The position numbers and the translations under genes are program-made. The notes beneath the pieces are model-generated. The model was not told where the DNA came from. It did not search any database and saw only the letters and a list, made by a program, of their open reading frames with translations. 8,003 nucleotides of DNA from CAMAPP01 sp046153685 (GTDB taxonomy: Bacteria > Pseudomonadota > Alphaproteobacteria > CADEGL01): the NCBI GenBank assembly GCA_046153685.1, contig JBJXGH010000128.1, positions 1-8,003 of the forward strand, written 5' to 3'. Of this stretch, positions 5,807-8,003 are shown one piece after another. The first letter of the stretch is position 1. The number at the start of each line of letters is the position of its first letter.

Positions 5807-6817
5807 ATGGCGAACGGCGAAAATCCGATTCTGGTCGAAATCTGGCGCGGCGACACGGTCGAATCGCGCCATCGCGGCGCGGCCGTGGTGATGGACGCAT
5901 CGGGCCGAATCGAGGCGCAATGGGGCGATATCTCCGTCCCGGTTTTCCCGCGCTCGGCCATCAAGTCGGTACAGGCCCTGGCCCTTGTCGAATCCGGCGC
6001 GGCGGACGAATTCTCGGTCAAGGCGCCCGAGCTGGCGCTCGCCTGCGCCTCGCACAATGGCGAACCCCGCCACGCGACGGCGGTGGCGGCATGGCTCGGG
6101 CGCATGGGCCTTGGCCTCGGCGATCTCGAATGCGGCGCACACGCACCCTATTACGGCCCCGCGCACGAGGCGATGATCGCCGCCGCAACCACGCCGACTA
6201 GTGCGCACAATAATTGTTCGGGCAAGCACGCCGGCATGCTGGCGGTCGCGCTCAAGCTCGGCGCGGATACCAGCGGCTATATCCGCCCCGATCATCCGGT
6301 TCAGCGCCGCGTGCGTGCGATTCTGTCGCAGATGTGCGGGTACGACCACGAATCCGCCCCCATGGCCACCGATGGCTGCGGCATCCCGACCTATGCCGCG
6401 CCGCTCACGGCGCTGGCGCGCGCCAGGGCGCGCATGGCCGACCCCCGCGCACTGGCCCCGCCGCGCGTCGTGGCCAGCGCGCGCATCCGCGCCGCGATCG
6501 CGGCGCACCCGGACATGGTCGCGGGCACGGGGCGGTTCTGCACCGAGATCATGGCGGCTTCGGGAGCGCGCATCCTCGTGAAGACCGGGGCCGAGGGCGT
6601 GTTCGCCGCCGCGCTACCCGAATCCGGCCTCGGCATCGCACTCAAGATCGATGATGGCGGGACGCGCGCCTCGGAATGCGCCATGGCGGTTCTGCTCGCG
6701 CGCCATGCGCCCGGTGCGGCGGACGAGGCGCTTGCGAAATACGGCCACCGGGTTTTGCACAATTGGGCCGGCGCGACCGTGGGCGCGGTGCGCCCGGCCG
6801 CACGATGGCTCGGCTGA
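5807..6817 (+). CDS. Class 3 (Rhizobium etli-type) L-asparaginase, Asparaginase_II family
   Basis: Hydrolyses L-asparagine to aspartate and ammonia, probably in the cytosol since no signal peptide is seen. The 336-residue product belongs to the Asparaginase_II family, structurally unrelated to E. coli AnsA/AnsB and related to beta-lactamase-like folds. Counting from the ATG at 5807, the residues reported for R. etli ReAV are all present. The first Ser-Lys tandem is Ser50/Lys53 (P-R-S-A-I-K). The second is Ser82 (A-S-H-N-G-E) with Lys259 (V-K-T-G-A-E-G). Zinc ligands are Cys137 and Lys140 in N-N-C-S-G-K-H, plus Cys191 in T-D-G-C-G-I-P. A further cysteine, Cys245, sits in G-T-G-R-F-C-T. The start is uncertain: GTG at 5795 (adding M-P-A-F) has an AAGG four bases upstream, while the ATG has an AAGG about eleven bases upstream. 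The neighbouring quinone oxidoreductase gene follows after 17 bp. Confidence 0.95.
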   Translation: MANGENPILVEIWRGDTVESRHRGAAVVMDASGRIEAQWGDISVPVFPRSAIKSVQALALVESGAADEFSVKAPELALACASHNGEPRHATAVAAWLGRMGLGLGDLECGAHAPYYGPAHEAMIAAATTPTSAHNNCSGKHAGMLAVALKLGADTSGYIRPDHPVQRRVRAILSQMCGYDHESAPMATDGCGIPTYAAPLTALARARARMADPRALAPPRVVASARIRAAIAAHPDMVAGTGRFCTEIMAASGARILVKTGAEGVFAAALPESGLGIALKIDDGGTRASECAMAVLLARHAPGAADEALAKYGHRVLHNWAGATVGAVRPAARWLG

Positions 6818-6821
6818 AGCT

Positions 6822-6827
6822 GGGGGA
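6822..6827 (+). promoter_or_regulatory. Ribosome binding site of the quinone oxidoreductase gene
   Basis: GGGGGA lies seven bases before the ATG at 6835, in the 17-bp gap after the asparaginase stop. Confidence 0.6.
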
Positions 6828-6834
6828 ATAAGCC

Positions 6835-7815
6835 ATGCGCGCCGTTCTGTGCCGCGAATATTCCGATCCCTTCCGCCTCGAGCTCGGCGACATCCCGGCA
6901 CCCGCCCTGCCTGGCCCGCGCGCGGTACGCGTGGCCATGCGCGCGGCAGGTCTCAATTTCGCCGATACTCTCATGGTCGCGGGCAAGTACCAGGAGAAGC
7001 CGCCCTTGCCTTTCGTGCCGGGCCTCGAGGGCGCGGGCGTCGTCTTGGAAGTCGGCGCCGAGGTCACGAATCTCAAGCCCGGCGACCGAGTCATGGCGGG
7101 GTTTGACGCCGGCGCGTTCGCCGAGGAAGCCGTCGTCGATGGCGCGAACGTCACCAAGATTCCCAATGCGATGGATTTTGAAACCGCTGCCGCGTTCCAG
7201 GTCGTTTACGGCACTTCGCATATCGGCCTTAAACGGCGCGCCAATTTGCGCGCCGGCGAGACCTTGCTGGTGCATGGCGCCGCGGGCGGGGTCGGGCTTA
7301 CCGCGGTCGAACTCGGCAAGAAAATGGGCGCGACCGTGATCGCGACCGCTTCCGGCGAGGAGAAATGCGCGCTCGCGCGCGCCTACGGCGCCGATCACGC
7401 GATCGATTACGCGCGCGAGGATTTCCGCGAAGCCGTACGCGGCCTGACCGGGGGCAAGGGCGTGGACGTGGTTTACGATCCCGTGGGCGGCGATGTGTTC
7501 GACGCCTCGCTGCGCGTGCTCGGCTGGGAGGGGCGGCTTCTCGTCGTCGGCTTCGCCAGCGGGCGAATTCCCCAAGCGCCGGCGAATATCCTTTTGGTCA
7601 AGAATCTTTCGGTCGTCGGGTTTTTCTGGGGTGCCTATCGCAAGCGCAACCCGGCCGTGATCCGTGAATCCTTCACCGAACTGCTCGATTGGCATGCGCA
7701 AGGCGCGTTGAAACCCCATATCTCGCTGCGCGTGCCGCTTGCCGAGGCACCCCGCGCCTTCGCGGCGCTGATCGAGCGCCGCTCGACCGGCAAGGTCGTG
7801 CTGACGATATCCTAA
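6835..7815 (+). CDS. Quinone oxidoreductase-like NADPH dehydrogenase (zinc-free MDR superfamily)
   Basis: A 326-residue cytosolic medium-chain dehydrogenase/reductase of the quinone oxidoreductase (QOR, zeta-crystallin-like) group, which reduces quinones or activated enones with NADPH. The N-terminal GroES-like domain has A-G-L-N-F-A-D at 38-44 and P-G-L-E-G-A-G at 62-68. The Gly-Leu-Glu replaces the zinc-binding Gly-His-Glu of alcohol dehydrogenases, and the structural-zinc cysteine cluster is also absent. K-P-G-D-R-V is at 81-86. The Rossmann loop H-G-A-A-G-G-V-G is at 147-154, and Y-G-A-D-H-A-I-D-Y at 184-192 and V-V-Y-D-P-V-G-G at 212-219 are typical of the group. The C-terminal half ends in G-K-V-V-L-T at 319-324. 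The physiological substrate cannot be told from sequence. It lies between the asparaginase and a TPR gene on the same strand with short gaps, so they are likely cotranscribed. Confidence 0.93.
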   Translation: MRAVLCREYSDPFRLELGDIPAPALPGPRAVRVAMRAAGLNFADTLMVAGKYQEKPPLPFVPGLEGAGVVLEVGAEVTNLKPGDRVMAGFDAGAFAEEAVVDGANVTKIPNAMDFETAAAFQVVYGTSHIGLKRRANLRAGETLLVHGAAGGVGLTAVELGKKMGATVIATASGEEKCALARAYGADHAIDYAREDFREAVRGLTGGKGVDVVYDPVGGDVFDASLRVLGWEGRLLVVGFASGRIPQAPANILLVKNLSVVGFFWGAYRKRNPAVIRESFTELLDWHAQGALKPHISLRVPLAEAPRAFAALIERRSTGKVVLTIS

Positions 7816-7828
7816 CGGGGTCCGGGTG

Positions 7829-8003
7829 ATGGCGGGACGCGGCAACGGCCAAGGCACCATCGCACGCGCCATGGCCGAACTGGCCGCGGGCATGTCCGCG
7901 CACAAGGCCGGGCGGCTGACGGATGCCGCGCGGCATTACGCCCGCGCAGCCGAACTCGACCCCGGCTCGCCCGAGGCGCCCTATCGCCTGGGCGTGCTGG
8001 CAT
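7829..8003 (+). CDS. Tetratricopeptide-repeat (TPR) protein, N-terminal part (cut by the window edge)
   Basis: An open frame starts with ATG at 7829 and runs off the end of the window after 58 codons. A GGGG eight bases upstream is a plausible ribosome binding site; a GTG codon directly precedes the ATG in frame. After a short leader (residues 1-15), residues 21-54 read as a TPR: G-M-S-A-H-K-A-G-R-L-T-D-A-A-R-H-Y, then A-R-A-A-E-L-D-P-G-S-P-E-A-P-Y. Gly/Ala at the helix-packing positions and the D-P turn before the next repeat fit the 34-residue consensus, and a second repeat appears to begin at about residue 51. No signal peptide is visible. TPR arrays of this type often precede a catalytic domain such as a sulfotransferase or glycosyltransferase, but that part is outside the window. 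Only 13 bp separate it from the oxidoreductase stop. Confidence 0.82.
   Translation, partial: MAGRGNGQGTIARAMAELAAGMSAHKAGRLTDAARHYARAAELDPGSPEAPYRLGVLA

Noticed and set aside
6391..7905. A 504-codon minus-strand open frame antisense to the asparaginase and oxidoreductase genes
   Set aside because: It has no recognisable domain and arises from codon bias in two well-supported plus-strand genes.

Overview
The window is a GC-rich, densely coded stretch of chromosome, most likely from an alphaproteobacterium. That placement is an inference from high GC at third codon positions, from the gene content (an IalB-family exported protein, an NnrU-family membrane protein, a Rhizobium etli-type L-asparaginase) and from the YggT–DUF167–FolD order. 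I see no mobile element, CRISPR array, tRNA, rRNA or compositional break. Nine coding features are supported. Seven are complete, one is a few-residue 3' tail at the left edge, and one is cut off by the right edge. The DUF167 gene may also start outside the window.

Left block, plus strand (1-2038): a possible YggT C-terminal tail, a DUF167/YggU-family gene, and folD, whose GTG start overlaps the DUF167 stop. After a 93-bp gap comes an NnrU-family membrane protein gene. It ends tail-to-tail with argG, with only 7 bp between the two stop codons.

Middle block, minus strand (5756 down to 2046), in order of transcription: a SpoU/TrmH-type (SPOUT) RNA methyltransferase, an exported IalB-family protein coupled to it by a 4-bp stop/start overlap, rlmN (dual-specificity 23S rRNA/tRNA A2 methyltransferase), and argG (argininosuccinate synthase). 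A plausible sigma70-type promoter lies just before argG, so argG need not depend on read-through from rlmN. Two RNA-methylation genes share this strand, but nothing else ties the block into one pathway.

Right block, plus strand (about 5807-8003): a class 3 (R. etli-type) L-asparaginase, a zinc-free quinone oxidoreductase of the MDR superfamily, and the first 58 codons of a TPR protein. The gaps are 17 and 13 bp, so they probably form one transcript. Its start faces the methyltransferase start across 50 bp.

This is mainly a housekeeping and metabolic region: one-carbon folate metabolism, arginine synthesis, asparagine breakdown and RNA methylation. I found no convincing undescribed system. 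The points worth a second look are small: gene coupling, start-site choice, compact intergenic signals, and one inverted repeat that holds two stop codons.
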